Positions 8,259-16,812 of a stretch of DNA of 54,217 nt are shown here, one piece after another. Origin of the DNA: Clostridia bacterium. GTDB taxonomy: Bacteria; Bacillota; Clostridia; Oscillospirales; CAG-272. The stretch spans positions 1 to 54,217 of the forward strand of contig JAFTNU010000014.1 in the NCBI GenBank assembly GCA_017451735.1. The letters are read 5' to 3'. A program made the position numbers and the translations under genes. The number at the start of each line of letters is the position of its first letter. The first letter of the stretch is position 1. The notes below the pieces were generated by a model. The model saw only the letters and a program-made list of their open reading frames with translations, ran no database searches and had not been told where the DNA came from.

Positions 8259-9068
8259 TCACACCAGGCTTGTTTTCCCGAGCACCAGATTGCTGACCGC
8301 GCCGAGTCCGATGCCGAACAGCCCGCCGCCCACAAGGCACAGGATCACGTTCATGATCGTAGCATTGAGCGGCGTGATCATGGGGATCATGGTAAAGAGC
8401 AGCATACTCGCCCCCAAGGAGCCCACGATAGACGCCCACAGCCTTTGCTTGGTTGCAACGCTGACCAATACGAAAATCGCAACGAACACCAGCATCAGAA
8501 ACACCTTTGCAAGCATACACATCACGATATTGCCCACCGTCAGCGTCCCGAGATCAAAGGGCAATCCCGCAATCGCACCGCCCAGCATGGCTCCCGCGAA
8601 ATAAGCGATCAACATGACCGCACCGCCGATGAAGCCGACCACCGTCTTGGAAACGACGTAATCGACCTTGCCTGCACGGACGGTAAACAGATTTTTGGCG
8701 TAACCGCTTCTGAAATCGTCGGCAACGAACGTACACACAAAGACCGCCGCAAGGAAATACATCATATTGATGTTGCACATACTCACAAGATCCATACTCA
8801 TTCCGCTGCTCTCTCCGCCCACGGAGCCAATGGATTGCCATACGCTTGTAAAGCCCTCCATCACCGTTTCCACCCCCGTGGTGGGGTCTGTAGAAACGGT
8901 GCCTTCCATCATGGTGGTCATCACAAGGATCAGCACCGGAATCAGGAAAGCAGCACCGACTAAGATATAGAAGATCGGGCTTTGGCGCATTCTGCGGCAA
9001 TCCACGGCAAGCATGGTCTTCAGCTTTTGCCCAAAGCTCTTATGCTCGAATTTTACGGTGCTTTCCAT
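8259..9068 (-). CDS. ABC transporter permease (ABC-2 type), copy 1
   Basis: A 269-residue membrane protein: a cytosolic N-terminus, one helix near residues 33-52, a loop outside, then about five more helices. The DDFRSGYAKNLFT segment after the second helix is typical of BcrB/MutE-type ABC-2 permeases of bacitracin, lantibiotic or antimicrobial-peptide exporters. The stop of the upstream ATPase lies 1 base before this ATG, so they are coupled. The same architecture recurs in the next permease at 9984, showing a pair duplication. Substrate unknown. It ends just before the thi promoter region. Confidence 0.85.
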   Translation of the reverse strand: MESTVKFEHKSFGQKLKTMLAVDCRRMRQSPIFYILVGAAFLIPVLILVMTTMMEGTVSTDPTTGVETVMEGFTSVWQSIGSVGGESSGMSMDLVSMCNINMMYFLAAVFVCTFVADDFRSGYAKNLFTVRAGKVDYVVSKTVVGFIGGAVMLIAYFAGAMLGGAIAGLPFDLGTLTVGNIVMCMLAKVFLMLVFVAIFVLVSVATKQRLWASIVGSLGASMLLFTMIPMITPLNATIMNVILCLVGGGLFGIGLGAVSNLVLGKTSLV

Positions 9069-9069
9069 C

Positions 9070-9969
9070 TCACTTGCCCTCCTTCATCAGGTCGATATAG
9101 TATTCCTCAAGACAGATCTTATCCGTTTTGATCTCATGGATCAGGATCCCGTTTTCGTACAGATAGGTCACGATCTCCTCCGGCGACTTGGCGTCGTAAA
9201 CGCGGAGATAGCCCGCCTCGTCCTCCTCCACCCGGGAGTACTTGCACCCCAGCAGCGCCCTTGCTCTGTTCATATCCCTTGCTTGGAGCGCCACGTAGGT
9301 GCGGCAGCTTGCATCAAGCTCTGCGGCGGTCATCTCACAAAGCATTTTGCCGTGGCGAATGATGCCGTAGTGGGTGGCGATCTTTTGCAGCTCACCCAGC
9401 AGATGCGAGGAAACGACCACCGTATGCTTGCCGTCCCTTGTGATGTCGGTCAGGACCTCTCGCATAATTCTCATACCGTCCGCATCCAGACCGTTGAGGG
9501 GCTCGTCAAGCACCAGAAGTGCGGGATCGCCGAGCAGTGCCATGGCGATGCCGATGCGCTGCTTCATACCCAGGGAGCAGTTCTTGTACTTATTCCCTGC
9601 CGCGCCCTCCATGCGTACTGTTTTCAGCGCCTTTTGCACTTCCGTTTCTGCATTCTTGATGCCGAGATTGGAGGCCTGCAGCATCATGTTGTTCCATACG
9701 CTCATCCCCGGGAAGCAGCCGGGCGCTTCGATCAGCACGCCGACTCTTGCCCGCACATCCTCGTCGGTATAGTCCCTGCCGTAGAGCTTGATGGAGCCGC
9801 CGCTGGGGAGAATCAGTCCACAGATCATTTTTTCGGTGGTGGATTTTCCGCTGCCGTTTTCACCGATAAAGCCGTAGATGGCACCTGCGGGGACGGTCAT
9901 ATTCAGCCCGTTCACCGCCTGCTTCTCACCAAAATTCTTTGTGAGATTTGTGATTTCTATTGCATTCAT
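9070..9969 (-). CDS. ABC transporter ATP-binding protein, copy 1
   Basis: A 299-residue ATPase of the BcrA/MutF branch: Walker A GENGSGKST near residue 40, an atypical signature SLGMKQRIG, Walker B ALLVLDEP, switch His in VVSSHLLGEL, and a C-terminal extension usual for drug and peptide exporters. The ATG at 9969 has AGGAGG upstream. It pairs with the permease at 8259 and closely resembles the ATPase at 10816 over most of its length, the second half of a tandem duplication. Role inferred: export of, or protection from, a membrane-active compound, or lipid remodelling. Confidence 0.92.
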   Translation of the reverse strand: MNAIEITNLTKNFGEKQAVNGLNMTVPAGAIYGFIGENGSGKSTTEKMICGLILPSGGSIKLYGRDYTDEDVRARVGVLIEAPGCFPGMSVWNNMMLQASNLGIKNAETEVQKALKTVRMEGAAGNKYKNCSLGMKQRIGIAMALLGDPALLVLDEPLNGLDADGMRIMREVLTDITRDGKHTVVVSSHLLGELQKIATHYGIIRHGKMLCEMTAAELDASCRTYVALQARDMNRARALLGCKYSRVEEDEAGYLRVYDAKSPEEIVTYLYENGILIHEIKTDKICLEEYYIDLMKEGK

Positions 9970-9983
9970 TTCACGACCTCCTA

Positions 9984-10814
9984 TCAATATACGTCACTCT
10001 TGGAGAGGATATATGAGCCGAGCACGTTGTAAACCACCGCCCATGCGACGGAAACGGCAAGGCAAACCAGCAGGGTCACCATATTGGCGGACAGGCAGGC
10101 ATAAACCGACGAGCCGTACAGGAAAATGTTCAGGAAGGAGCCTGCGGAATTGCCGACGATCATACCGATGGCGATGATGGGCAGACCCGTGCCGAACAGG
10201 AAGGAGGAGGCGATGGAAACGCCGAAATATCTTCTGAAGATCACATTGAGGAAGGTATAAAGGCTTGCCCACCCCAGACTCATGATCATCTTGCTGAGGA
10301 TGGCGATGAGCAGAGAGCCGAAATTCACCGAGAAATCCAGACCCACAAGAGCGCCTGCAACCACGGCACCCAGCAGATAGGTGACGCACATGCAAGCCAT
10401 GGCAAAGGCGCAGACAAGGGTTTTGGACATCATATAGTCCTGCTTCTTTGCGTGGGTGGTAAAGAGCTGCTTGACGTAGCCGCTCTTATAATCATGCCCG
10501 ATAAAGATCGATACCATGATACCGCCGAAGATGAATACCATGTTCATGTTGGCATAGCCGCCCATATCCTCGAAGGCGTAAAGGGGCGTATTGGCGGCGA
10601 TCGCATTCCACACATTGGTATAGAGCGGTGCCGACACCGTGCCGTCGGGATTGGACATGCCCGTGGTGCCCAGGATCAGCGCGGGGATAAACGCGGCGAT
10701 CGCAAGGAAAATATAAAACATCGGGGTATGAAAAAGGCGATAAAAGTCCACGCCCAGCATCCCCTTGATTCTTTGAGTAAAGGTTGGGGTTTCAAACCTT
10801 AATTCGTGCGTCAT
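9984..10814 (-). CDS. ABC transporter permease (ABC-2 type), copy 2
   Basis: A 276-residue ABC-2 permease with six predicted helices. It has the same plan as the protein at 8259: FTQRIKGMLGVDFYRLFHTPMFY at its start corresponds to FGQKLKTMLAVDCRRMRQSPIFY there, and HDYKSGYVKQLFT corresponds to DDFRSGYAKNLFT. The start follows GGGAGG and lies one base after the ATPase stop. The two permeases likely form a heterodimer or two related exporters. The substrate cannot be read from the sequence. Confidence 0.85.
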   Translation of the reverse strand: MTHELRFETPTFTQRIKGMLGVDFYRLFHTPMFYIFLAIAAFIPALILGTTGMSNPDGTVSAPLYTNVWNAIAANTPLYAFEDMGGYANMNMVFIFGGIMVSIFIGHDYKSGYVKQLFTTHAKKQDYMMSKTLVCAFAMACMCVTYLLGAVVAGALVGLDFSVNFGSLLIAILSKMIMSLGWASLYTFLNVIFRRYFGVSIASSFLFGTGLPIIAIGMIVGNSAGSFLNIFLYGSSVYACLSANMVTLLVCLAVSVAWAVVYNVLGSYILSKSDVY

Positions 10815-10815
10815 T

Positions 10816-11718
10816 TTATTCTGCCTCCCTTCTTGACATCAGCTCGACATAGTACTCCTCAAGACCGACCTTGTTTTTTCGGATCTCGCTCACCACATGA
10901 CCGTTCTGCAACAGATAGGCCACAAGCATTTCGGTGTCGTCAACATCATAGACGCGCAAATATCCTTCTTCTTCACGGACATTGCCGAACTTCTGCTTCA
11001 AGACGCTCCCCGCGCCGAGCATATCCTTGGTTTTGAGCGAGGTAAATACACGGCATCTCGATTCCATTTCCTTTGCGGAAAGCTCCTGAATCATCCTGCC
11101 CCCACGGATGATACCGTAGTGGGTGGCGATCTTTTCCAGCTCGCCGAGAATGTGAGAGGAGATGACCACGGTGCAGCCGTAATTTTGGGTAATATCGATC
11201 AGGATCTCACGCATGATCCGCATTCCGTCGGTATCCAGACCGTTGATGGGCTCGTCGAGAATAAGCAGGGCGGGGTCGCCGAGCAGTGCCATGGCAATAC
11301 CGATGCGCTGCTTCATGCCGAGGGAACAGCTCTTAAAGCTGATGCGAGCCGAATCCTCCATGCGGACGATCTTCAGCACCCGGTTGATCTCATCGGCACG
11401 ATTTTCAAGACCGAGGTTAATGGCTTGCATCATCAGGTTATCCCACACGCTGGAGTTCGGAAAGCAGCCTGCGTTTTCGATCAGAGCACCGACTCTGACT
11501 CTGACACCGGGATCGGTATAATCCCTGCCAAATAACTTGATGTCTCCGCCATCGGGCACCAGGTGCCCACAGATCAGCTTCTCGGTGGTGGATTTTCCGC
11601 TCCCGTTCTCCCCGATAAAGCCGTAAATGGCACCCACGGGCACGGTCATATTCAGATGATCCACCGCATACATACCGCGAAAGCTCTTGGATAGGTTTCT
11701 GATTTCAATCGCGTTCAT
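10816..11718 (-). CDS. ABC transporter ATP-binding protein, copy 2
   Basis: A 300-residue ATPase with Walker A GENGSGKST, signature region SLGMKQRIG, Walker B ALLILDEPINGLD and switch SSHILGEL. It is near-identical in plan to the ATPase at 9070, including the C-terminal domain ending LEEYYVELM. AGGAGG precedes the ATG. Its first 14 bases overlap the end of the acyltransferase gene, so the acyltransferase and both ABC pairs form one transcript. The overlap supports a shared task, for example modifying and moving one lipid or peptide. Confidence 0.92.
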   Translation of the reverse strand: MNAIEIRNLSKSFRGMYAVDHLNMTVPVGAIYGFIGENGSGKSTTEKLICGHLVPDGGDIKLFGRDYTDPGVRVRVGALIENAGCFPNSSVWDNLMMQAINLGLENRADEINRVLKIVRMEDSARISFKSCSLGMKQRIGIAMALLGDPALLILDEPINGLDTDGMRIMREILIDITQNYGCTVVISSHILGELEKIATHYGIIRGGRMIQELSAKEMESRCRVFTSLKTKDMLGAGSVLKQKFGNVREEEGYLRVYDVDDTEMLVAYLLQNGHVVSEIRKNKVGLEEYYVELMSRREAE

Positions 11719-13027
11719 TTTGTGTATCCTCCTGATTCTTTCGTTTCATAATGGAATCCGTTGGGGTTAAAAACGGAATCATGTCGCTTGCCGTATAGCC
11801 GATGCCCAGCCGATCGAGCTCCGCACAAAACGCTTTGACATATCGGTCCGAGGAAAAGCTCTGCTTGAAGTTGATGCAAAAGGAATCCCTGCATGCGATC
11901 ATATTGATGCCGAGCCCCGCCGCCCCGGAATTGTAAAAATACATTTCCTTTATATGCTTCGCATTTTCTCCCAATTTAAACTGGCCCAGGTAGCTGATCA
12001 CATAGGTATTGAGCAGAAAGCTGTCAAAATACGACATGATCCTCTGCTTTTCCTCAAAGGAAGGGAGCGAATCCAACTTGTTGAACAGCCCCAGCATGGC
12101 ATTTGCCTCTTTTCTGCAATAGTCACGGTCGCGCTGAGCGTTCAGCAGGGCACGCTGCTCGGTCGCCTGCTCCCTCAGCGTCTTTTGCGAAAGCTCACGG
12201 CTGTACGGCAGGATCATGCTCTTAACGCAATTCTTATAGGTATTGGGGCAGTCCAGCGCCTCCCGCATATCGGTGGCGATATTGGCGTTAATGGGCTTGT
12301 CATAGTCGGGATACAGCGCACTGATCCCTCTGCTCATCAGCAGGGACACCAGAATCACGGGTGTGGCATTGTTCTCCTTACACACCTTCATGAAATCACG
12401 GTGCGAGACCTTGATCTCACAGCGGTAGTCGGTAGGCTCGGTGGAGGGAGCATTTTCCGGAATGGCAAAGGCATCGCGGGACAGGGAGATAAACTCCTTG
12501 TTCTCGTCAAAATCGTATCCTTGCATGAAGGGATCCACCGTCTCTCCGGGGAGCAAGGGATCATTCCGCAGGCGCACCCCTTCGGGAACCGTTTTGGTCT
12601 TGTATCTTTGCTTGCAATAGTAATAGATCAGCGTTTCGATAAAGGGCATGATCCCGCGTCCGTCACAAAGGGCGTGATGGAAGGAAACGAAGATGGTATT
12701 CTCCCGATACGTGACGTCGATCAGGTGATGCCCCACGCTCATATGCCCCAGCCGTGCAAGTCGCTTGCTTTTTCTTGCCGCCAGCGTATTTCGGTTTTGA
12801 ACGATGTAGAAATCCCCGTCCTTTTCCACCAGCTTAGTCTTGAAATACGGATAACGCTTTCTCGTACGAGTCATCGCCAGACTCAGCGCCGAGCCCGACA
12901 CCCTTCTGTCAAAGCGAATCTCGATGACCTCACTCTCCATGCCCTGCTTTTTATAAAGGTAGCTCTGTCCCGCACGGATCCTTTCGTTTTGATCCTTGGA
13001 TGTGGAGCCCGATCTGCGGATCAGCAT
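11705..13027 (-). CDS. condensation-domain-like acyltransferase
   Basis: The CoA-dependent acyltransferase superfamily signature HHxxxDG is present as HHALCDGRG (about residues 117-123 with the ATG at 13027). The surrounding text fits the alcohol-acetyltransferase/WES/condensation-domain group: a PYFKTKLV strand before it and an N-terminal lobe plus C-terminal lobe in about 440 residues. The longest frame opens with a GTG inside a terminator hairpin and is rejected. ATG 13027 or a TTG at 13081 with GAGGGG upstream are better starts. It precedes the ABC cluster with a 14-base overlap. Substrate unknown; acylation of an exported lipid or peptide is a guess. Confidence 0.72.
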   Translation of the reverse strand: MLIRRSGSTSKDQNERIRAGQSYLYKKQGMESEVIEIRFDRRVSGSALSLAMTRTRKRYPYFKTKLVEKDGDFYIVQNRNTLAARKSKRLARLGHMSVGHHLIDVTYRENTIFVSFHHALCDGRGIMPFIETLIYYYCKQRYKTKTVPEGVRLRNDPLLPGETVDPFMQGYDFDENKEFISLSRDAFAIPENAPSTEPTDYRCEIKVSHRDFMKVCKENNATPVILVSLLMSRGISALYPDYDKPINANIATDMREALDCPNTYKNCVKSMILPYSRELSQKTLREQATEQRALLNAQRDRDYCRKEANAMLGLFNKLDSLPSFEEKQRIMSYFDSFLLNTYVISYLGQFKLGENAKHIKEMYFYNSGAAGLGINMIACRDSFCINFKQSFSSDRYVKAFCAELDRLGIGYTASDMIPFLTPTDSIMKRKNQEDTQNERD

Positions 13028-13204
13028 ATCCTTCTCGTTTTCCTTTAAGGTATCATAAAAATCGTGAAAAATATTGCCCAACTCGTTTACCCCTCTCACC
13101 GAAAATTGTTCATCGCTTGAAATAGAGTATACCGCATCAATGTTTGCGTCTTTTTTGTAAAATGTTTGTGTTTTGTTAAAGTTTCGGTCTTTGATCGTGA
13201 CACA

Positions 13205-13243
13205 AAAAAAGAGCACGATACGGAATTTAACCGTATGGTGCTC
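13205..13243 (-). terminator. terminator after the SDR gene
   Basis: On the minus strand a 12-bp stem with one mismatch (13211-13223 with 13231-13243) is followed by seven T residues. It closes the HxlR-VUT-SDR operon before the acyltransferase transcript begins. Confidence 0.82.
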
Positions 13244-13269
13244 TCTTCTCCCGCAGAGAAGGGCTTATA

Positions 13270-13923
13270 TCAATCCTTCCAGATAAAATGGTAGTTAATG
13301 GATTCTCCGCCGTCAACCAGAATGCTTTGCCCCGTGCAAAAGGTATTTGTGACCGTTAAAAAATAGGCCCACTCCGCGATCTCCTCGGGCGTTGCCCAGC
13401 GTCTGAGCGGTGTTTCGTCCATGATCTGCGCCCATAGCTCGGGACTATTCATCACAGGCTCGTTGAGCGGTGTCAGAACCCCTCCGGGGTCCAGACTGTT
13501 GCAGGTCGCGCCGTATCGGGCAATCCGCATGGCCACATTTTTGGTATAAGCCAGCACCCCCCCCTTGCTTGCACAGTATTCCGGAAATTCCGCGCCCGTA
13601 TGTGCACTGGCAGAGCCGATGTTTAAAATGGATCTGATATTGCTTTGAACGCCGTATGCCTCGGTGACACGGATCAGCGCCTTTAAATTAACATCTATGT
13701 CATGCTCATTCTGCGTTCCCGCATTGTTGATCAAAATATTGACATCCCTTATGTCGGGCAAATTTTCATAATCGCGGATATCACACGTATAATGCGTATA
13801 ACACTCGTGAACGATGCTTGCCTTTTGTCTGTCAATTCCAATAACGGTATGCTTTTTTTTCAAAAAAAGCTCCGCGATGGCTTTACCGATACCTTGCGTT
13901 GTTCCCGTAATCAAAACCTTCAT
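13270..13923 (-). CDS. short-chain dehydrogenase/reductase
   Basis: A 217-residue classical SDR. The cofactor loop is TGTTQGIG at residues 7-14, NNAG follows near 66, and the catalytic Tyr and Lys sit in YCASK with Ser upstream in IGSAS. The end DGGE is typical. The short length and missing segment after the fourth strand suggest a compact member. The substrate cannot be told. It lies one base after the VUT transporter gene, so the two are translated together. Confidence 0.88.
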   Translation of the reverse strand: MKVLITGTTQGIGKAIAELFLKKKHTVIGIDRQKASIVHECYTHYTCDIRDYENLPDIRDVNILINNAGTQNEHDIDVNLKALIRVTEAYGVQSNIRSILNIGSASAHTGAEFPEYCASKGGVLAYTKNVAMRIARYGATCNSLDPGGVLTPLNEPVMNSPELWAQIMDETPLRRWATPEEIAEWAYFLTVTNTFCTGQSILVDGGESINYHFIWKD

Positions 13924-13924
13924 T

Positions 13925-14671
13925 TTATTTTCTCCCCTGTGCGATATAATCCAGATATTCCTTCCCCACGGCGGTGGCCTTCCATCCCGTCACGATGCGA
14001 TATCCGATGGGCGAAAAAACGATCTCCATCATCAACTCGGCCACCGCCCCCGTCAGCGAGCACATGGCGCATTGCAATATCGTCCAATGAAATCCGTTCC
14101 AGAAAACGGGTGCAAATCCAACGAAAACAATGACCGAAAAGATAAAATTATCCCAAAACTGACCGATAAAGGTAGAAACATAAGCACGCATGGCATACGC
14201 AAGCCTGCCGTCGGGATTTTTTCGAAAGGCGCGCCCGATCATCCAGTTCAGCATATTGTTGATAACCGCAGAGGAAAGGAAGGCAACGGTACTGCCCAGC
14301 AGAATAAACCATGTTCCCCCGAAGATCTCGTTAAAGGCACTGTAATCCCTGGCATTTGAAGGGATGATGCTTGCCACGAAAAAAATCAGGCAGGTGAGCA
14401 GATTGATCATGGCGGCAAGGACCGATATACGATTGGATGCCCCCGGGCCGAAATGCTTGGTGATCATATCCATACACATAAACGACAGCCATGAGATCAG
14501 AATACCGCCGTCAAGGGCGATAAAATCAAGCTGCAAAAGCGTTTTATAGGCAAGCAAATTCATGCAAATAACGCTTACAACAAACAAGGTCACAACCGGT
14601 GTTGGGATGCTCCTTAGCAAAATGGAGGTCTCTTTTTTTTGTTTTTGAAGCCATGCTTTTACTTTTGACAT
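13925..14671 (-). CDS. VUT family transporter (queuosine precursor type, YhhQ-like)
   Basis: A 248-residue protein with about six helices. Recognition rests on the DGGILISWLSFMCMDMITKHFG block and on the SSAVINNMLNWMIGR and STFIGQFWDNFIF stretches, which match the VUT/queuosine-precursor transporter family. Known members import preQ0, preQ1 or queuine. No preQ1 riboswitch is evident upstream and no other que gene is nearby, so the substrate is inferred only from the family. It lies between an HxlR regulator and an SDR on one strand. Confidence 0.8.
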   Translation of the reverse strand: MSKVKAWLQKQKKETSILLRSIPTPVVTLFVVSVICMNLLAYKTLLQLDFIALDGGILISWLSFMCMDMITKHFGPGASNRISVLAAMINLLTCLIFFVASIIPSNARDYSAFNEIFGGTWFILLGSTVAFLSSAVINNMLNWMIGRAFRKNPDGRLAYAMRAYVSTFIGQFWDNFIFSVIVFVGFAPVFWNGFHWTILQCAMCSLTGAVAELMMEIVFSPIGYRIVTGWKATAVGKEYLDYIAQGRK

Positions 14672-14731
14672 TTGATCATACTCCGTGATTGATCTTAAGG
14701 TAGTAAATGATTTGCGGTCGGCATGCCGCGG

Positions 14732-15094
14732 TTACTCCCCCAGATGGGCTTCCCCCCATTTGGCAAGCTCGGTAAATACGGGCAGGAGCGCCTTACCCTT
14801 TTCGGTCAGCGAGTATTCCACATGGGGCGGGATCTCGTTAAACTGCTCTCTGCGGACAATGCAAAGCTTCTCCAGATCGCGCAGGGTGGAGGTCAGCATG
14901 GTATTGGTGATCCGCGGCACCGCCTTTTTCAATTCCCCAAAGCGGCAGGAGGGCTTTTTACAAAGCTCATAAATGATATGTGTACGCCACTTACCGCTCA
15001 GTAGCTCCAGGGTCCTGCGCATCGGGCAGTTATCGCTCACATTTGCGGTCATCACGCGATTCAGATATTCTTCTGCGGTCAATTCTTTTTTCAT
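14732..15094 (-). CDS. HxlR family transcriptional regulator
   Basis: A 120-residue winged-helix protein with the HxlR pattern: CPMRRTLELLSGKWRTHIIYEL, then FGELKKAVPRITNTMLTSTLRDLE (recognition helix) and the wing VEYSLTEKGKALLP. A Cys is in the usual N-terminal place (NCPMRRT), so thiol sensing as in HypR or QorR relatives is possible. It is divergent from the flavodoxin gene over a short region full of inverted repeats and probably controls both directions. VUT and SDR genes lie downstream in its operon. Confidence 0.9.
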   Translation of the reverse strand: MKKELTAEEYLNRVMTANVSDNCPMRRTLELLSGKWRTHIIYELCKKPSCRFGELKKAVPRITNTMLTSTLRDLEKLCIVRREQFNEIPPHVEYSLTEKGKALLPVFTELAKWGEAHLGE

Positions 15095-15106
15095 ACGGCC
15101 TCCTTG

Positions 15107-15182
15107 GTATACTTTGACGTACTATGTATATAAATTCTGCGTACTTGCGCTCCGATTCCATACATAGTATAATTTATATACC
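15107..15182. promoter_or_regulatory. divergent promoter and HxlR operator candidate
   Basis: TACTATG at 15120-15126 and TATATAAATT at 15127-15136 recur as inverted copies CATAGTA (15163-15169) and AATTTATATA (15171-15180). The right copy overlaps a flavodoxin promoter: TTGCGC (15145-15150), 17 bases, TATAAT (15168-15173). A regulator bound there would block the polymerase. HxlR proteins are known to bind such dyads next to their own gene. Confidence 0.72.
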
Positions 15183-15206
15183 AATAAAAGTCAAGGGAGA
15201 GATATG

Positions 15207-15650
15207 ATGAAAACCGCTATTATTTATTACTCCAAGCACCATGGAAACACCAAAAAGCTGCTTGATGCCATCGCAGAAAAGCATGAGGTCACATTGATCG
15301 AGGTCTCCAATGCACCTGCCGATCTTTCCGAATACGATCGGATCGGCTTTGCATCCGGCATCTACTATTCCAAATTTCAGAAGGCACTTTTAAGCTATGC
15401 CGAAAACCGTTTGCCCGAGGGCAAAAAGGTATTCTTTCTATACACCTACGGGGCGGAAAAGAAGGGCTACACCAAGGCGATCACAGAGGCAGTGCGCAAG
15501 CATAACAGCACCATTCTCGGTGAATACGGATGCTTTGGCTTTAACACCTTCGGCCCCTTTAAGCTGATCGGCGGCATGGCGAAGGGTCACCCCGATCAGG
15601 ATGAAATTGCAAATGCGGTAAAATTCTACGAAACAATACAGCAAAGCTGA
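15207..15650 (+). CDS. flavodoxin family protein
   Basis: A 147-residue protein with the FMN phosphate loop YYSKHHGNTKK near its start and the short-chain flavodoxin layout. A later segment FLYTYGAEKKGYTKAI and GCFGFNTFGPF with a GMAKGHPDQ tail is common to clostridial flavodoxin-like or NAD(P)H oxidoreductase proteins. Two ATGs are adjacent; the second has better spacing to GGGAG. Divergent from HxlR, it is likely induced when that repressor is released. Role: low-potential electron transfer, partner unknown. Confidence 0.85.
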   Translation: MKTAIIYYSKHHGNTKKLLDAIAEKHEVTLIEVSNAPADLSEYDRIGFASGIYYSKFQKALLSYAENRLPEGKKVFFLYTYGAEKKGYTKAITEAVRKHNSTILGEYGCFGFNTFGPFKLIGGMAKGHPDQDEIANAVKFYETIQQS

Positions 15651-15654
15651 GCCT

Positions 15655-16251
15655 TCAAAGGGGACCCGCCGTTTTTTCCCTTTTGCTGTCTTTTAACACT
15701 GCATGGTAACACATACAATCCTTGGAATGGCCGTTTATCACACCCATGGATTGAAGAAAGGAATAGATAATGGTCGATCCGACAAAGGTCATACCGCGCT
15801 TTTTCAGATCCTTGGAGATGGCATCGGACAGTGGCGAGGTGGTTCGCACGGTAAACTCCTCTATAACCACCTTGTGATCGGTGAAGGACCATATGTAATC
15901 GGAAAACGAGCCGTATTCCTTTTGAATGGCCTTGAAAACGATGCTGTTATTGATAGCTGCCTTGATCTTCAAGCGATTTCGAATGATACCCGGATTGCCC
16001 ATCAGCTCCTGCTTTTTGATATCGTCGTAGGCAATGATTCTGTCAATATCAAATTGATCGAAGGCAACGCGGAAATTCTCCCGCTTGTTTAAAATGCACT
16101 CCCATGAAAGTCCCGCCTGAAAGCACTCCAATATCAAAAGCTCATAGAGCTTTTGATCGTCGTACAAAGGACGTCCCCATTCTTCGTCGTGATATTTTAC
16201 ATATACTGCATTGCTCAGATTGAGCCAGCTGCATCTCGTTTCGTTCTGCAT
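15655..16251 (-). CDS. tag: DNA-3-methyladenine glycosylase I
   Basis: Tag removes 3-methyladenine from alkylated DNA. The 198-residue protein has CSW, YHDEEWGRPLYDD, ECFQAGLSWECILNKRENFR and FVGSTIIYSFLQSMGVINGH, the standard family blocks, with the zinc-binding Cys and His residues at both ends (CSW, YHDEEW, H and C in GHSKDCMCYH). The ATG at 16251 has GAGG eight bases upstream. It ends 4 bases from the convergent flavodoxin stop. It is the last gene of a long minus-strand accessory operon. Confidence 0.94.
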   Translation of the reverse strand: MQNETRCSWLNLSNAVYVKYHDEEWGRPLYDDQKLYELLILECFQAGLSWECILNKRENFRVAFDQFDIDRIIAYDDIKKQELMGNPGIIRNRLKIKAAINNSIVFKAIQKEYGSFSDYIWSFTDHKVVIEEFTVRTTSPLSDAISKDLKKRGMTFVGSTIIYSFLQSMGVINGHSKDCMCYHAVLKDSKREKTAGPL

Positions 16252-16333
16252 CCGATTCACCTCATTTCAGATATTGGGGCACATGCCTCATTGGGGGACG
16301 TTGGAAGCTTTTGGATCTTCCCCGCGCCTGTTT

Positions 16334-16783
16334 TTATTGCTCCTTAAACAGCGGCAAATTTTCTTTTTTTGTAATGGATTTGCTGTAAAAGCCGAGAAAA
16401 TCCTTCTTCTCCCAGCCGCGTTTTTTCCAAAACTGCTTTCCCGCTTCGTTGCTTTCCATCACGTTCAGGCACACACGGGTGATGCCTTCTTTCTGCAAGG
16501 CGGCCACTGCAGCATCGATCAGAGCGGTACCGAGCCCTTGCTTGCGATGATCCGGATGGACAACCGTATGGTAAATATACCCTCGCCTTCCATCGTGTCC
16601 GCAAAGGATCACACCGATCACCTCTGCACCCTCCACGGCAACAAAGCAGGTTTCGGGATTGCGCCTCAAAAACAGTGTGATTCCCTCTTCGGAATCATCC
16701 AACGTACGTAGCCCCATATGCGGCGTACTCATCCAAAGGTCAAACACGGCAGCATAATCGCTCAATGTCATTTTCCGTATCAT
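16334..16783 (-). CDS. GNAT family N-acetyltransferase
   Basis: A 149-residue GNAT. The acetyl-CoA motif reads VHPDHRKQGLGTALI near residue 80, followed by the C-terminal helix with NEAGKQFWKKRGWEKKDF. The pattern resembles RimI-like and small-molecule acetyltransferases. The start at 16783 follows GGGGG. It is part of the eleven-gene minus-strand operon that holds three more GNATs. Acceptor unknown. Confidence 0.88.
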   Translation of the reverse strand: MIRKMTLSDYAAVFDLWMSTPHMGLRTLDDSEEGITLFLRRNPETCFVAVEGAEVIGVILCGHDGRRGYIYHTVVHPDHRKQGLGTALIDAAVAALQKEGITRVCLNVMESNEAGKQFWKKRGWEKKDFLGFYSKSITKKENLPLFKEQ

Positions 16784-16812
16784 ACCATCACCCCCATAAG
16801 CCATGCTTTCGC

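Noticed and set aside
7788-8963. Plus-strand frame of 391 codons, His-rich
   Set aside because: It crosses the thiF/thiS end, the TPP riboswitch and the permease gene in antisense; composition is that of a shadow.
13081-13216. Longer start for the acyltransferase gene
   Set aside because: The GTG at 13216 lies in the SDR terminator stem and has no ribosome binding site.
14672-14731. preQ1 riboswitch before the VUT transporter
   Set aside because: The gap holds no preQ1 core; only a weak ribosome binding site is seen.
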